Shown one piece after another: positions 22,650 through 34,257 of a DNA stretch of 64,000 bases (position 1 is the first letter of the stretch; each line of letters begins with the position of its first letter). Made by a program: the position numbers and the translations under genes. The stretch is from Bettongia penicillata ogilbyi (Eukaryota; Chordata; Mammalia; Diprotodontia; Potoroidae): NCBI GenBank assembly GCA_023548195.1, contig JAJHZJ010000251.1, positions 1,240,001 through 1,304,000 on the forward strand. Reading direction: 5' to 3'. The notes beneath the pieces were generated by a model. It did no database searches and had not been told where the DNA came from. It was given only the letters and a program-made list of their open reading frames with translations.

Positions 22650-24774
22650 TAAAGTGATGGTGAATCAACTAGGAAAAGGAATTGTGTGTGTGTTTGGAGA
22701 CAGTGATGTGTTTCTCATTATTTCCAAGATCTTCTATGATTGGTAAACAAGTTAAGCTGGGGCAAGATATAGGCTGGATCATACCTTATAGTATATCTAC
22801 ACAACAAAATGGATGAGTATTGGTATTCCACATGTGAGTTTTAATGGAGTCACCACATATAATAGTTCAAATGTCCTTGGCTGAACCTACAGGGACTGGG
22901 ACATGTCAAAGTCCCTGTACCTAATTATGGCCCCATGGAGATGAAACTATTTTTCATATAAGTCTTACTTTCAAGTAAAAGTTGATTGGAGTCTGGTAAA
23001 ATATAGTAGGGGAGGTGAAGATTTGTCTAAGTATCAGTTAAAAATTCAGAGAGTATCCACACTTGCGAATTGTGGCACTTGTGAATTCCAGATGGAATCA
23101 TTTTTTCCTGCTGTTCCTGCAACTGAACGTGGAGTTTCTTTCTTTACTCAGAGTTGAGGCTCCTCCAAAACCTTCAACTACACTGGAATTAATCACACAA
23201 GGATTATAAAAATGGTAATAAAACAAAAACAATCAAAGGACAGAGAACAAATGGAGAGAAGAGTTCACTGCATAAAAATAGTCAGGCCTAGCCCTACCAA
23301 CTGGCTTCTACCTTAAACTTTCCTCATGGGAATAAGAGAGAGGCAAAACTTGGAGGAGTTATGCATGTAGCAGGTGTTGCTCCCTTCTCTATTGTGGAGG
23401 GAAGGGAAAGAAAGACGTTCTAGAGTAGTGACTGCCTTATTTCACCAACCATTACTTCATCTTTTAGTAGTTTTTCTAGTCCAACTTTTGTTTGCCCAGA
23501 AAAGCAATAGCAGCCACATAAGCAGCAGTAGCAGCCAAAGTCTTAGAAGAGAAGGAGAGGGGAAATGGAGAGTAGAGGACCTTGGAACACTGTGAGTCCC
23601 TTGCCTGCTCAAATAGTCTCATGAATATTAAAACAATTCTTGATCTTTGATCTCAACTGACTCTTGGGATTTTTTTTCTCCATGAAATCTCTAAAAACAA
23701 AGTTCTGGAAGTCACACTTCAAAACCCATCACCAGTTGGTGCACACTGGGATAATACCTGCTTAATTCTCTCATTTCTGTAGCAATTAAAGCATTACACT
23801 AACAAAGGTTTTTGTGGCACATTTTGGCAAGAACAAATCTACTTTACTCTTTTCACACCTCTCTAGAGACATTTTTTTATGGTGCTTATGGTGTACAATA
23901 CTTGGTTGAAAATATATTGCAGCTTCCTCATAGACATTACAGATCTCTCTATTGTGCATTCCTATGATCCCATAGATTTCACTGCATATTTTTCTATTAT
24001 ACATCTGATAGAATAGATAGAATCCCTGATTCTAAATATTTCAAAGGATTTCTGAACCTGTTTTTCACAATATAGATAATGAGAAGGATCAATATCTCTA
24101 CTTTGAATGTGGTAAAATTGAAATAGAAGTTGGTGGTTTATGTTTTACATCATATGCTAAAGCAAAACAGAAATAAGTCCTGAGGATTCCAATTTTCTTG
24201 TCTTAACAATTGATCGTCTTTTCTAAGACTAAGAGATTGACCAACTAAAATAGTGGCACCGATTTTTTCCCCAAAGGGAAAAAAAAATTCTGATATAAAT
24301 ACCAGAAATACCTTTTGCACATGCAGAAACAATAGTCTCCTGTTTGTGTTTGATATTTCCATATTGAGATAGAAACAGCTGCCATTTCACAACTACATTT
24401 CCAAAGCAAAGTCCCATGGTGTTAGCAGTAAACCACATGTGTGTGACACTCTCCAGCTGTCCTTTGAATTGCTGTTCACCTTCCTCTTAGCTTTTTGTAA
24501 GTCATTTGTCTCAGGATTTTAATGATGCAGTGGGAGGGAAATTCATCTGGACCCTCTTTATAAAACACAACTTTGTTTTAGAACCACAGGGGAAAGTTAG
24601 AGGGAAATTTTTATTGTATGGAGAACAATTTTCCTCCTCTCTATAGCTCATTTAGATTTTTCTTTGAGATTATTGATATTTTAAGGAATTCCATATTTTA
24701 GAATTACTTTCCCATTAAACATGTAAATTATAGTTAGATTCCTACCTCTCAATGGTGAAATATTTTACCTATGG
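22650..24774. other. No recognisable feature
   Basis: Two kilobases without a repeat or gene that I can name. Mixed frames of 68-73 codons have no motifs. Some of it, for example 23080-23600, could be a degraded LTR element, but nothing proves it. Confidence 0.4.
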
Positions 24775-24852
24775 CTCAATTCAGTGCAGTGTATCCAAAA
24801 AATCAGCAAAGCATAGCATCTGGCATATAAAAAGTGCTTAATTAATGCTTAA
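24775..24852 (+). repeat. MIR/L2 3' end fragment
   Basis: AGCATAGCATCTGGCATATAAAAAGTGCTTAATTAATGC is the shared MIR/L2 terminal motif. Confidence 0.55.
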
Positions 24853-25149
24853 CAATAATTCAGAGAGAATGGTTAACTCTAATACTTCCTCTAGTTATGA
24901 TCCTTGATAAACAGGAAAAAAAAGAACCTAGAAGATGAAAAGTAATAGATAGCACTGTTTTATCTACTTGATTCTATCTCATGCAGAACCTGAGAATAAT
25001 TTCCATTTCCCAAGATGAACAGTTCCCTTTAATTTCATTGTCTGTGGCTTTTGATGTTACCCATGTTTTACAGTGTTCTAGAATGTTATTCTTATAGCCA
25101 ACTAACATCGTTTCTAAATTAACCTAATTTTTCCTCTGAGATTTGTCTT

Positions 25150-25440
25150 AAGCAAGAAGCTAGAGGAGTAGTGGATGGAGTGCTGGACCTAGAATTACAA
25201 AGATCTGAGTTCAAATTTAGCTTTGGACAATTATTAGTTGTGTGACTCTAGGCAAGTAATTTAACTTCTATTTTCCTCAGCTCCTTCATCCATAAAATGG
25301 GGTTAATATTAGCACCTACCTCATAGGATTGCTATGAGAATCAAAGGAAGTGATATTTGAAAATTAAAAGTACTTAGTACATTGCCTAGAATGTACTTGA
25401 TATAAGGAAAATGCTTAATCCCTTTCTATATTAGAAAAAA
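25150..25440 (+). repeat. MIR-type SINE, near complete
   Basis: A tRNA-derived head (GTAGTGGATGGAGTGCTGGACC), the core (GTTGTGTGACTCTAGGCAAG, then TTCCTCAGCTCC), ATAAAATGGGGTTAATATTAGC, TCATAGGATTGCTATGAG and a tail through TACTTAGTACATTGCCTAGA can all be read in order. It is the best preserved MIR in the window. Confidence 0.85.
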
Positions 25441-26894
25441 AAGTGGCTGAGATCTTTAGTTTCTGTAATCCCTTTCATGTTAGAATTCTACAATCTAAGG
25501 AGTATTACTTTAGAGTTGATTTCATGTAGCTCATGTAGCATGAGCTTTTCTTCTAGAAAAGAAATACCTTGGCTAGCAAGAGGAAATAGATTTTTCCCTC
25601 CCTTGGAAATTTTTTACATGAAGTTTTGTAAAAAAGTATAGCCTTTTGGGATATGTGTCCAACTTCCACAAAAAATGATGCATAATGGTCTGCCTATTTT
25701 ACCTTATCCTCGTGTTTCATACAGTCCAATTTTGCTAATCAGCGTTGCAAGGGACTAGCTAATAAAAGTGTAGGGCTGTCCTGGAGTATATCACCCTTAA
25801 AAGTTAAGCATATCTCATCTTCTCTTGAGTCCACACCTTTTCTGAAACCATTTACAATGTACCACAAAATAAAGAAAATATTATTACATTGTTCTCAATG
25901 TTTAATGAACTTCAAACTCTGCAGTGGTGGAGGCAGAGTGATATAAAAGGACGCAGAGGGTATAAGAAATTATATATACATTCTTAGATAATCAACAAGC
26001 TTTAATTTAGATGTTGGTCATCTAATGTGAAATCTTTTTCCAGTGACTGATAAGTAAATATATCAATGGAGACATGGAATCACATCCACCTCAATGGTCT
26101 GCTTATAAACAAAACCAAAAGACAAAAGGAAGTTGCAATTAATTTCAGCATTGATTTGATCATTCTCTAAGAAAATAGTAAACAGTCTCTCATGAGACAA
26201 TTGGTATTGAAATATTCCTGATAAATGTTTCCAAACATTTTAGAAAAATAATTGCTAATTATGTATAAGCATTGGAGGCAAGGGAATAGTAGGCACATAT
26301 ATTCTGTAAGAACTCAAAGAATGCCTAAATTAAATAGATATATATTTAATATTGATGGCTTCAATGTAAAGGTGGATATGTAGGTGGGGACGGCGAAAAC
26401 TATATTGGAAAAGATGATTGAAGAGCAAAGAATGAGAAACCAAAGGATGCCACAGAAAACTCCCATCTCTATATTCTGAAAACTTTCTTTAAAAAAGGAA
26501 TTGGAAGATCATAAAGATGGCAAACCCTTAGCAACATCATTAAAAATGAAATTTATTATATTTTGAGACAGGAAACACATCTTTATTGATGTAGATATTA
26601 TTTCTGAATCAGTTGCCTTTTACAGTCTAATCAGCAGTATGCTAGAGCAATGCTAAAAATTAATATAAAGTTAGAAGAAAGAATAAAAATGAGAAAAAAA
26701 GTTAGGGCATGTAATTAAAATAATTCCAACTTGTCCTATTTAAACATGATCTATTAAGTCAATAGATGACACAAAGTAGGAAATTAATGAAGGAAAGGAA
26801 ATTGGTACTGGTAATCACAACTTCATAGAGAAGTTTAACCAATGCAAATGAATTTCCATAATGAGACCAAAAGAGCATAAAAGCTATCTTATCG
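25441..26894. other. Unassigned; possible old L1 ORF2 fragment at 26590-26830
   Basis: Mostly featureless. At about 26640-26720 the stretch AGAGCAATGCTAAAAATTA followed by A-rich sense sequence resembles the RT region of L1 ORF2 on the plus strand, but it is too decayed to be sure. Confidence 0.3.
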
Positions 26895-27015
26895 ATTAAT
26901 CAATCATTAATAATTTTTAAAGTACCAGACACAGTTTTAAACATAGTAGACATAAAGGAAAAAAATGGAAAAGTCCTTGCTTTCAAGGAACTTACATCAT
27001 TTCAAGAGAGAAAAC
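26895..27015 (-). repeat. L2-like 3' end, antisense (tentative)
   Basis: AATCAATCATTAATAATTTTTAAAGTACCAGACAC, with GTCCTTGCTTTCAAGGAACTTACA, is the antisense L2 terminus. Confidence 0.55.
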
Positions 27016-28267
27016 ATAGATCGCCTTTATAGGCCTTCAGGGTCCTCATTGCCATCTCTCACAGATAAGCTGGAGTCTCAAGGAAGGTCATATTTCCTCC
27101 TCAGGGTTATAGAAGGTTATAAAATCCTCTGCAGAGTTAAGGTATATTTTTTTAATGCTCTCAGCTTAAGTCTATATTCTAATGTGTCCTCCCCATTGTC
27201 AACCATCAGAGATTGAGCACCTTAGTTTTATTTAACCAATTAATATTAATTAGATTTTATTGAGAGATATTTACTTTTAAGATATGGCAAGAACAAAAGT
27301 TACAAAATATTCATCCTCAGTATCTTGGAGCACATACTCTACTGTACAAACTTTATCTTTATGTAGGTTTAAATGGAAAACAGTTTCTATTTCCAAGTTC
27401 ACTTCCAAATGAAGCATAGCTAATGGATGGATGTATGAGTCTGCACTTCTGCTAGCCTCAATTTCCACCTTATCCAAGCTTGAGCAATGGCAAATATTGG
27501 AAATGATTCCAGCTCCCAGACTTCTGAAAGCTGAAAGATCTAGTCATCTTCTATACTCATTTACTTAGACATAGGGATAATAGCCATGACAAAGACAGAA
27601 AGAGCAGTAGGGCCATGGCATCATTAGTCACATGAAGGCTGCCATGGTGGAACCATCAAAGATTTATTGCAGTCCTTGCCTTTCAATTAAACACATCCAT
27701 CAGGAAAGAGGAAGAGATTTCATTTTGACTGGTCAGTGTGTTTGAAGGCACTCCAGTTTTGATTTGACAACAATTCAATAGTGTTTGCCTCTTAATCATA
27801 AAGTTAACCAACTGGAAGCAGTTATAGAATGTCTACACATGCTCTAAATTAGTGAACAGGGCCCTTTCCTTCATAGTTTCCCAGAAAAGATTCCCTAGAC
27901 TCTTCCATATGGGATGGCAGCAGAATGATCATATGATGCAAACTTTGGAGATGGAGTCACATTCATCAGCCTCCTATTACACAGAGCACTCCCAAGTCCA
28001 CTGGAGTATTACACTGCCAACACTTGGCACAGAAGGGTCCACTATTGATTGTCCTCTGAGTAGAGAAGGCCCTGTTTTAATTAGTCTTAGCTGTACCTAC
28101 CTTACTCAAATTTAAAGAACAATTCCTCAAATTTCTATATAGATCTGACCTAAATATTGCTATTTTGGATAGAAAGGTGGCCCATTCACCTTGGGAAGAG
28201 TCATTATTGTTTATAGACAGTAGTAATGAGTTCAGCAGAAGAATAACACATCAGTTTCTAAGTGATA
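27016..28267. other. Unassigned; holds one balanced frame at 27277-27477
   Basis: The minus-strand frame 27277-27477 (66 codons) has even, gene-like composition (for example VEIEASRSADSYIHPLAMLH), but I recognise no family and see no exon boundaries. The 87-codon plus-strand frame 27852-28115 is also unassigned. Confidence 0.3.
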
Positions 28268-28442
28268 GCCTTGCAGAACAGATGGTGTATTAGATGTGGA
28301 GCCAGGAGATCTGGGTTTAATCTTACCCTAGATATCTACTGTGTAACTGTGAGCAACTAACCCTCTCAGATCCAGGTTTCTCATCTAGAAAACAATTAAT
28401 ATCATATGAATAACTTCACTGGGTTGTTGCAAGAAATCGACT
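28268..28442 (+). repeat. MIR-type SINE
   Basis: Landmarks are GTGGAGCCAGGAGATCTGGG, TCTACTGTGTAACTGTGAGC and the distal CACTGGGTTGTTGCAAG. Confidence 0.7.
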
Positions 28443-28445
28443 TTA

Positions 28446-28690
28446 AGAGACAGGTAGATGGTGTAGTGGTTAGAGTACTGGTCCTAGAGTCAGGAAGACT
28501 CATCTTCATGAGTTTAAATCTGGACTCACTGTGTGACCCTGAGCTCAGTTTCTTTCTGTAAAATGAGTTTGAGAAGGAAATAGCAAACTACTTTAGTATC
28601 TCTACCAAGAAAACCCTAAACGAGGTCACTAAGAGTCAGATATGACTGAAAATGAGTGCACAAACAGCAGTTATTATTTTTGTGTAATCA
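28446..28690 (+). mobile_element. Mar1-type SINE, sense
   Basis: Head GACAGGTAGATGGTGTAGTGG, then CTAGAGTCAGGAAGACTCAT, CACTGTGTGACCCTGAG, GAGAAGGAAATAGCAAAC, CCAAGAAAACCCTAAACGAGG and ACTAAGAGTCAGATATGACTG. Same family as the antisense copy at 15584-15828. It carries a small deletion after GACCCTGAG. No clear target duplication was found. Confidence 0.85.
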
Positions 28691-28825
28691 GAGGTTGCTC
28701 CTAATGCTTTTGTCAGTAGGAAATTTGTTCTGAATTTTTTTCCTCCAGTAGTGGGAATGTGTTGTTCTGAGCTATCTGCTAGATACTTATTCAGCCAGTA
28801 TCCGTAGACAGTTTAGTGTAAAGAC

Positions 28826-29015
28826 TGATCAGATTTAGGTGTGTGGTCTGTAGATAGGGAGTGGAGTGAAACTGATGGGGAGTCAGCTCACTCACCCTCT
28901 AACAAGAATGGGGTCTAATCAAATGACGAATCAAGCTTAGGTGTACAGTGCACAGCCAGGAGACAGAGTGAAGCTAACTGCTCCAGATGCAGAATTAACT
29001 CATGACCTCAGTCTC
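28826..29015 (+). repeat. Two diverged tandem units, about 103 bp apart
   Basis: GATTTAGGTGTGTGGTCTGTAG near 28832 and AGCTTAGGTGTACAGTGCACAG near 28935 start two units. They continue in parallel with a GGAGTGGAGTGAAACTGATG part and an AGACAGAGTGAAGCTAACTG part. This tandem pair explains part of the 136-codon frame 28941-29351, the rest of which is MIR. I therefore do not call a gene. Confidence 0.4.
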
Positions 29016-29214
29016 ATTAGCAGCATACACAAATCAAGTGACCTAGCAAGGCTCATACAGCACAAAGAAACCCTTATTAAATTTACTCAGTCACTTGGGA
29101 GAAATAAAGCTAACCTGCAAAATGATCCACTTTTTTTCATTTTATACTGGTTTTCCAGTTACTATATACTACAGGGAATGGGGATTGTTTTTTCTACCAT
29201 TGATAACAATTACA

Positions 29215-29475
29215 AAGACAATTTTACATGGCTTTTAAGTAATACTTTGCTTTGCACAAAATTTTCCCATGTATTATTGATTTTATTTGATTTTCAGAAA
29301 AAATATTATGAGACAGCAAGAAAAATAGTATTACCTCCATCTGATAGATGAGGGCACTGAGTCGGCAAGAGATGAAGCTCCTGTCTCAAGGCCACATAGT
29401 TAAGTGACAGAATTGAGATTAGGACCCAGGCCTTCTGCATCTGCCTAATATTCTTTCCAATACACCATGCTATTT
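29215..29475 (-). repeat. MIR-type SINE, antisense
   Basis: Antisense MIR: TTTGCACAAAATTTTCCC, a block around ATTACCTCCATCTGATAGATGAGGGCACTGAG and CAGAATTGAGATTAGGACCC. Confidence 0.75.
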
Positions 29476-29489
29476 CCTTTTGATGGTCT

Positions 29490-29570
29490 CTCCTGTTAAG
29501 TGAGAGGGTTGGACCAGATGCTGTCTGAATGTTTTTCTAGCTATAAAATCCTAAGGTGATAGCTTCAATG
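29490..29570 (+). repeat. MIR-type SINE distal fragment
   Basis: GAGAGGGTTGGACCAGATGCTG and the following TTTTTCTAGCTATAAAATCC match the distal part of MIR-type SINEs. Confidence 0.5.
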
Positions 29571-29784
29571 TCTTATGTGGGATTTATTATTTTTTTTAGC
29601 TTGTTTCTCTCTTACCTAGTTTGGAAATACAGCCAGGATTCATTCATAGGCCTGACCCCATTGCTGGTCAGCATGGAAGCTTTGCCCTATTTTGTTTTGG
29701 ACCTGGTCTGACTCTCTCTTCCTTAGCCAGTCTGGTGCTCTGACCTATCATTCCTTTACCCACTCCCTACTAATGGGGAGAAAG

Positions 29785-29890
29785 GGGAAAGAAGAGACAG
29801 AAAGATAAAGACAGAGACAGAGAGAAAGATAGAGGCAGATAGAGACAGAAAGATAAAGACAGAGGAAGAGATAGAGTAATAGAGATAGAA

Positions 29891-29974
<84 letters not shown>

Positions 29975-30050
29975 GGAGAGAAACGGAGAGAAACAGAGAG
30001 AGAAACAGAGAGAGAGACAGAGACAGAGAGAGACAGAGAGACAGAGAAAC

Positions 30051-30118
<68 letters not shown>
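29785..30118. repeat. (AG)n microsatellite with imperfect flanks
   Basis: Two pure AG runs (about 29900-29970 and 30062-30118) lie among GACAGA and AAACGGAGAG variants. Long Leu-Ser frames on the minus strand across it are products of the dinucleotide repeat, not genes. Confidence 0.95.
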
Positions 30119-30121
<3 letters not shown>

Positions 30122-30122
<1 letters not shown>

Positions 30123-30300
30123 AAAGTAAGGGAGGATAGAGCACTCATTTCAGAGTTAGAAAGACCCTAAATCAAATCCTACCTCTGATTTTTACTAGCT
30201 ATGTGAGCATAATGTCAGCTAACTCCCTCTGCACCTCAGGAACCCCTACAAGTCTCATAGACCACCAGTAGAGGGATTGTGAGCAGTGTGAAATAACCTT
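30122..30300 (+). repeat. tRNA-derived SINE
   Basis: The head is GGAGGATAGAGCACTCATTTCAGAG, followed by AATCCTACCTCTG and TAGCTATGTGAGCATAATG. It begins directly after the (AG)n tract. Confidence 0.55.
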
Positions 30301-30339
30301 GTTATTATAATTATAGGATGTTACAATGACAAAGGCTTT

Positions 30340-30785
30340 AGAGATGTTGGGAAAGCAATGTGATAAAGTGGATGAATAACGAATATAGAATCAGAATTTG
30401 AGTTCAAATTTTGCTTTAGCTATTTAAGAAAGAAACAAGCGTTTATTAAGTACTTCTATCTCAAATATTGTGCTAAGACTAAGGGCTTTATAAATATTTC
30501 CTCATTTAATATTTGCAATGACCTCAGGAAGTAAATGTTATTATTTTCCTTACTTTACAGGTAAGGAAACTGAGGAAGCCACAGGTTAAGTTAATTTTCC
30601 AGTGTCTTACCACTGGTAAGTGTCTGAGTCTGGATTTGAACTCAGATCTCTCTGATTCCTGACCTAGTTCTTTAGCCACTGCACCACCTAACTCTTTAAT
30701 TATGACTTACCTTTGTAATCTCAGAAAAATAAATCTCTCTGAACTTAAGTTCACCAGTAAACCAAAGGAGTTGGTCCTGATCATC
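30340..30785 (+). repeat. MIR-type SINE split by a second SINE
   Basis: The head (30340-30424: AATATAGAATCAGAATTTGAG, then TTTTGCTTTAGCTA) continues at 30700-30785 (TATGACTTACCTTTGTAATC and CCAAAGGAGTTGGTCCTGATC). The interval between is an antisense SINE. Joining the two parts restores the normal order of MIR landmarks. Confidence 0.6.
30425..30698 (-). repeat. MIR-type SINE, antisense, nested
   Basis: Antisense landmarks in order are CGTTTATTAAGTAC, TGTGCTAAGACTAAGGGC, GGTAAGGAAACTGAGGAAGCC, GTCTGAGTCTGGATTTGAAC and the head CACTGCACCACCTAACTC. It sits inside the MIR of 30340-30785 and is therefore younger than it. Confidence 0.75.
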
Positions 30786-30879
30786 CCAAAACGATTTGGT
30801 TCTCAGTCTTATCAGCCAGTTCGACATCGTTATTTTGTAGACATTTGAATCCTGAAGAAATGGCATCATTTCATGAAGC

Positions 30880-30960
30880 TATGACTGTAAGACAATGGTA
30901 ACACTGAGATTAGAACTCAAGATTCCTGACTCTCAGCTCCAGTTGTTTTAGGTACAACCT
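30880..30960 (-). repeat. SINE fragment, antisense
   Basis: GAGATTAGAACTCAAGATTCCTGACTCTCAGCTCC is the antisense form of the SINE core shared by MIR and marsupial SINEs. Confidence 0.5.
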
Positions 30961-31544
30961 TAAACTGCAATGATGATGTTACTGAAAAGGTTAGGCAAGA
31001 TTTCAGTCTTGAGAGAAATTCAAAATGTTAAGGAAATCATTCAGGAGAGAGGATAATAGAAATGCTATTTAATGAATTTTCTGAGACTAGAGGCTTCTGA
31101 GATGACACTAGGGATACAAGAAGAGAAATGTTATATTCATCTGAATTTATTTACTTATTTTTAATGTAGCCTCAGATACAGAATAGAGAAAAGAAACAAA
31201 AACACATCATACACTTAAATATTGGAACTTACATACAAAGTAAGAAAGGGGAAGCATGTCATGTGCGCAGCAGAACATAAGACAGGATTCAAAATAGGTA
31301 ACAAACAACTTTTATTTCAAGAAAACCTGTATGATAAATAATACACGTGTTGAGAACTGTCCATCATTTCTTTACTTCCTTGTAAGTTTTCTTTTGTTCT
31401 CTGCTGTGCACATTTTTGTTTTGGGTGCCCCCCAAGGAAGACTACAATTAAGTTTAGATATGTTTCTCTATATCTATAGATACATATATACATACACATA
31501 CACACATACACTCTCACATAGACAAATACTTTCCCAAACAAATT
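30961..31544. other. No recognisable feature
   Basis: Unassigned DNA. A CATA-rich microsatellite-like stretch is at 31478-31520. Confidence 0.4.
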
Positions 31545-31949
31545 CTACTCTTGATTTTTGTTTTTAATGTTTGTACATATTTCTTGTTTCCTATCCCTCC
31601 TGCCCCTGCTTTACTTCTACCCACTACCTTTCACTCCTATTACTTGCCTACCCCGCTTCAAGGATCCTTCCCTCCCCTATACTCCCATTATCATAAATCT
31701 AAAGACCCTTCTATATGCTTCTTTTACCTATTTCCTCACCCTCCCATCTAAAGAAATTTTCCTTGTCCTCTCCTCCCTCCCTATTACTCTATCATCTTAT
31801 TTCTTTTGAATTTAGAAGACTTTTATACTCGTTGGAATATATATATGTATTGTTCCCTCTTAAACCCATTACCAATGAATGTAGGTTACCAGAACTACCA
31901 GCCCTCCTCCCCTATCTAATTCCTTTGTATTTATTCTTCCTCTTGTACT

Positions 31950-32247
31950 GGGCAGTGGATAGAGAACCAGTGCAGGAGTCAGGAGGACCTGAGTTCAAAT
32001 CTCACCTCAGACACTTGACACTCACTAGATGTGTGACCTTGGGCAAGTTACTTAACCCCAATCGCCTCATCCTGGGTCATCTCCAACTATCTTGATAAAC
32101 ATCTGGTCACTGGATTTAGATGGCTCTAGGGAAGAAGTGAGGCTGGTGACCTGCACAGCCCTCCCTCACTTAAAACAAAGTCAAGGGCAAGTCACGTTAT
32201 CATTTCTCTGACGGCATACTCTTCTTTGGTAACAAAGGACGAGCACA
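31950..32247 (+). mobile_element. WSINE-like SINE with target duplication
   Basis: A near-complete tRNA-derived marsupial SINE. Head GGGCAGTGGATAGAGAACC, body GAGTTCAAATCTCACCTCAG and TGTGTGACCTTGGGCAAG, then AACCCCAATCGCCTCATCC, CACAGCCCTCCCTCACTTAA and the tail TCTTCTTTGGTAACAAAGG. It is flanked by CCTCTTGTAC at 31939-31948 and 32248-32257, a 10-bp duplication of the host element B. The tail resembles the 3' end of the RTE LINE at 2035-5620. Confidence 0.85.
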
Positions 32248-34039
32248 CCTCTTGTACCTCATTTGTATAAAATAATTATTCTTTTTAGCTATTCCAAAAA
32301 GATTTTACTTTTTAAATTCATATACTCAGGTTTACCCCAAACTTTCTTATGAGCTACTCAATTATTAAAAAGAATCTTTGTATACATTTTACATATATAA
32401 AAAGTAAACAGTGTTGTTATGAATCACAAAATCAGTCCTTGGTATACACGTAATATTTTCCTGGCTCTTGTATGTCAAATCTTCTATTAAGTTCAGGGGT
32501 TGTTGTTGTTTTAAACAAAGTTTTGAAAGTCTGACTGTTGATCAAATGTCCACTTTTTTTCAGTCAGGATAACTTTGTAGAGTATGACATTTTTGGCCAG
32601 AGCCTAAGTTCTTTTGCTCTTCTATATATATAGTGTTCTAAAATCTATGGTCCTTTAATGTCTCTGCTGCTAGATCTTATGTGATTCTAACTGTGACACC
32701 ATCATATTTAAATTGTTTTAATCTTGATACTTTTAATATTATATCCCTGAGCTGGGGGTTTCAGAATTCGAGTATGATATTCCTATGAGTTTTCCTCTTA
32801 GGATCTCTTTTAAGTGGTGATCAATGGATTTTTTATCTATCTCTACTTTCTTCCCTTGGTCTGATTCTTTAGGACAATTTTCATGAACCATTTCTTGTAT
32901 TATTGTATCAAGATTCTTCTTTTGATCATAACTTTCAGTTATGATCATTTTTGCTTTCTCTTCTTGATCTATTCTCCAAATCAGTTGTTTTTTTCTTATG
33001 TTTTTCACTTTCTCTTCTATTTTTTCATTATAGATGTTTTATTTAATTATTTCTTGATCTCTTGATTATTTCACTGACCTCAACTTGGACAATTTTAATT
33101 TTCAATGTGTTGTTTTCTTCCTTAGGATTCTGGATCTCTTTTTCTAAGTGGTTGACTCATAATCTTATTTTTCTTGAATCATTCTTATTTCTTATAGTTT
33201 TTCCTCAATCTCTATCATTTGATTTTTTATTTATTTATTTAACTTTTTACATTCATTTTCACAAAATTTTGGGTTCCAATTTTTTTCTCCCCTTTTCTCC
33301 CCTCCCCCCACCCAATACACCGAGCAATCTAATTTTCCCTATCTCCAATCTGCCCTCTCTTCTGTCATCCCTCCCTTCTTTTGTCCCCATCTTCTCTTTT
33401 GTCCTGTAGGGCCAGATGACTTTCTATTCCTCATTAACTGTATGTCTTCTTTCCTAGTAGCAACAACAATACTAAACAGTTGTTCCTAAAACTTGAGTTC
33501 CAAATTCTCCCCATTCCTCCCTCCCCACCCATTCCTTTTGGGAAGGCAGGTAATTCACTATAGGCCCTATCTGTGTAGTTTTGCAAATGACTTCCATAAT
33601 AGTCGTGCTGTGTAAGACTAACAAAATTACCCTCCATCCTATCCTGCTCCTCATTGTTTCTATTCTGTCTTTTGATCCTGTCCCTCCTCAAGTGTTGACT
33701 TCAAATTGCTCCCTCCTCCATTGCCCTCCCTTCCATAATCCCCCCTTGCTTATCTCCTTCTCCCCCACTTTCTTGTACTGTAAGATAGGTTTTCATACCA
33801 AAATGAGTGTGCATTTTATTCCTTCCTTTCATCAAATGTGATGAGGATAAACTTCTTGTTTTTTTTTTTCTCAGCTCTCCTCTTTTTCCCTCCACAAAAA
33901 GGTCTTCTGCTTGCCTCTTAAATGACATATTATTTACCCCATTCCATGTCACCCTCTCTCCTCCCACTACCTTTCTCTCTCACCATTTACCTTAATTTCT
34001 TTTAAGATATGGTCCCATCCTATTCAATTCACTCTGTGC

Positions 34040-34125
34040 TCTCTGTCTCTGTATGTGCATGCATGTGTGTATGTGTGCGTGCGTGCACGCGTATACATGT
34101 GTGTGTGTGTATGTGTGTGTGTGAT
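34040..34125. repeat. TG/CA microsatellite in HAL1-C
   Basis: Imperfect TG repeat with GCGTGCGTGCACGCG variants, between the ORF1 stop and the inner 3' terminus of copy C. Copies D and E carry one at the same place. Confidence 0.85.
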
Positions 34126-34257
34126 CCCACCAACTACCCAGATACTAAAAAGTTTTAAGAGTTACAAATATTGTCTTTCCATGTAGGAATGTAAACAGTT
34201 CACTTTTGGTAAGTCCCTTATGACTTCTCTTTGCTGTTTACTTTTTCATGCTTCTTC

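Noticed and set aside
23080..23640. Endogenous retrovirus fragment
   Set aside because: No LTR pair, primer-binding site or retroviral motif could be shown; left as unassigned.
28941..29351. 136-codon plus-strand frame
   Set aside because: The first half is a diverged tandem unit and the second half is an antisense MIR, so the frame crosses unrelated repeats.
29756..30148. Two minus-strand frames of 124-130 codons rich in Leu and Ser
   Set aside because: They are translations of the (AG)n microsatellite; no start context, domain or homologue is likely.
31950..32030. tRNA gene at SINE heads
   Set aside because: SINE heads derive from tRNA, but they cannot fold as a complete cloverleaf and are followed by SINE body sequence.
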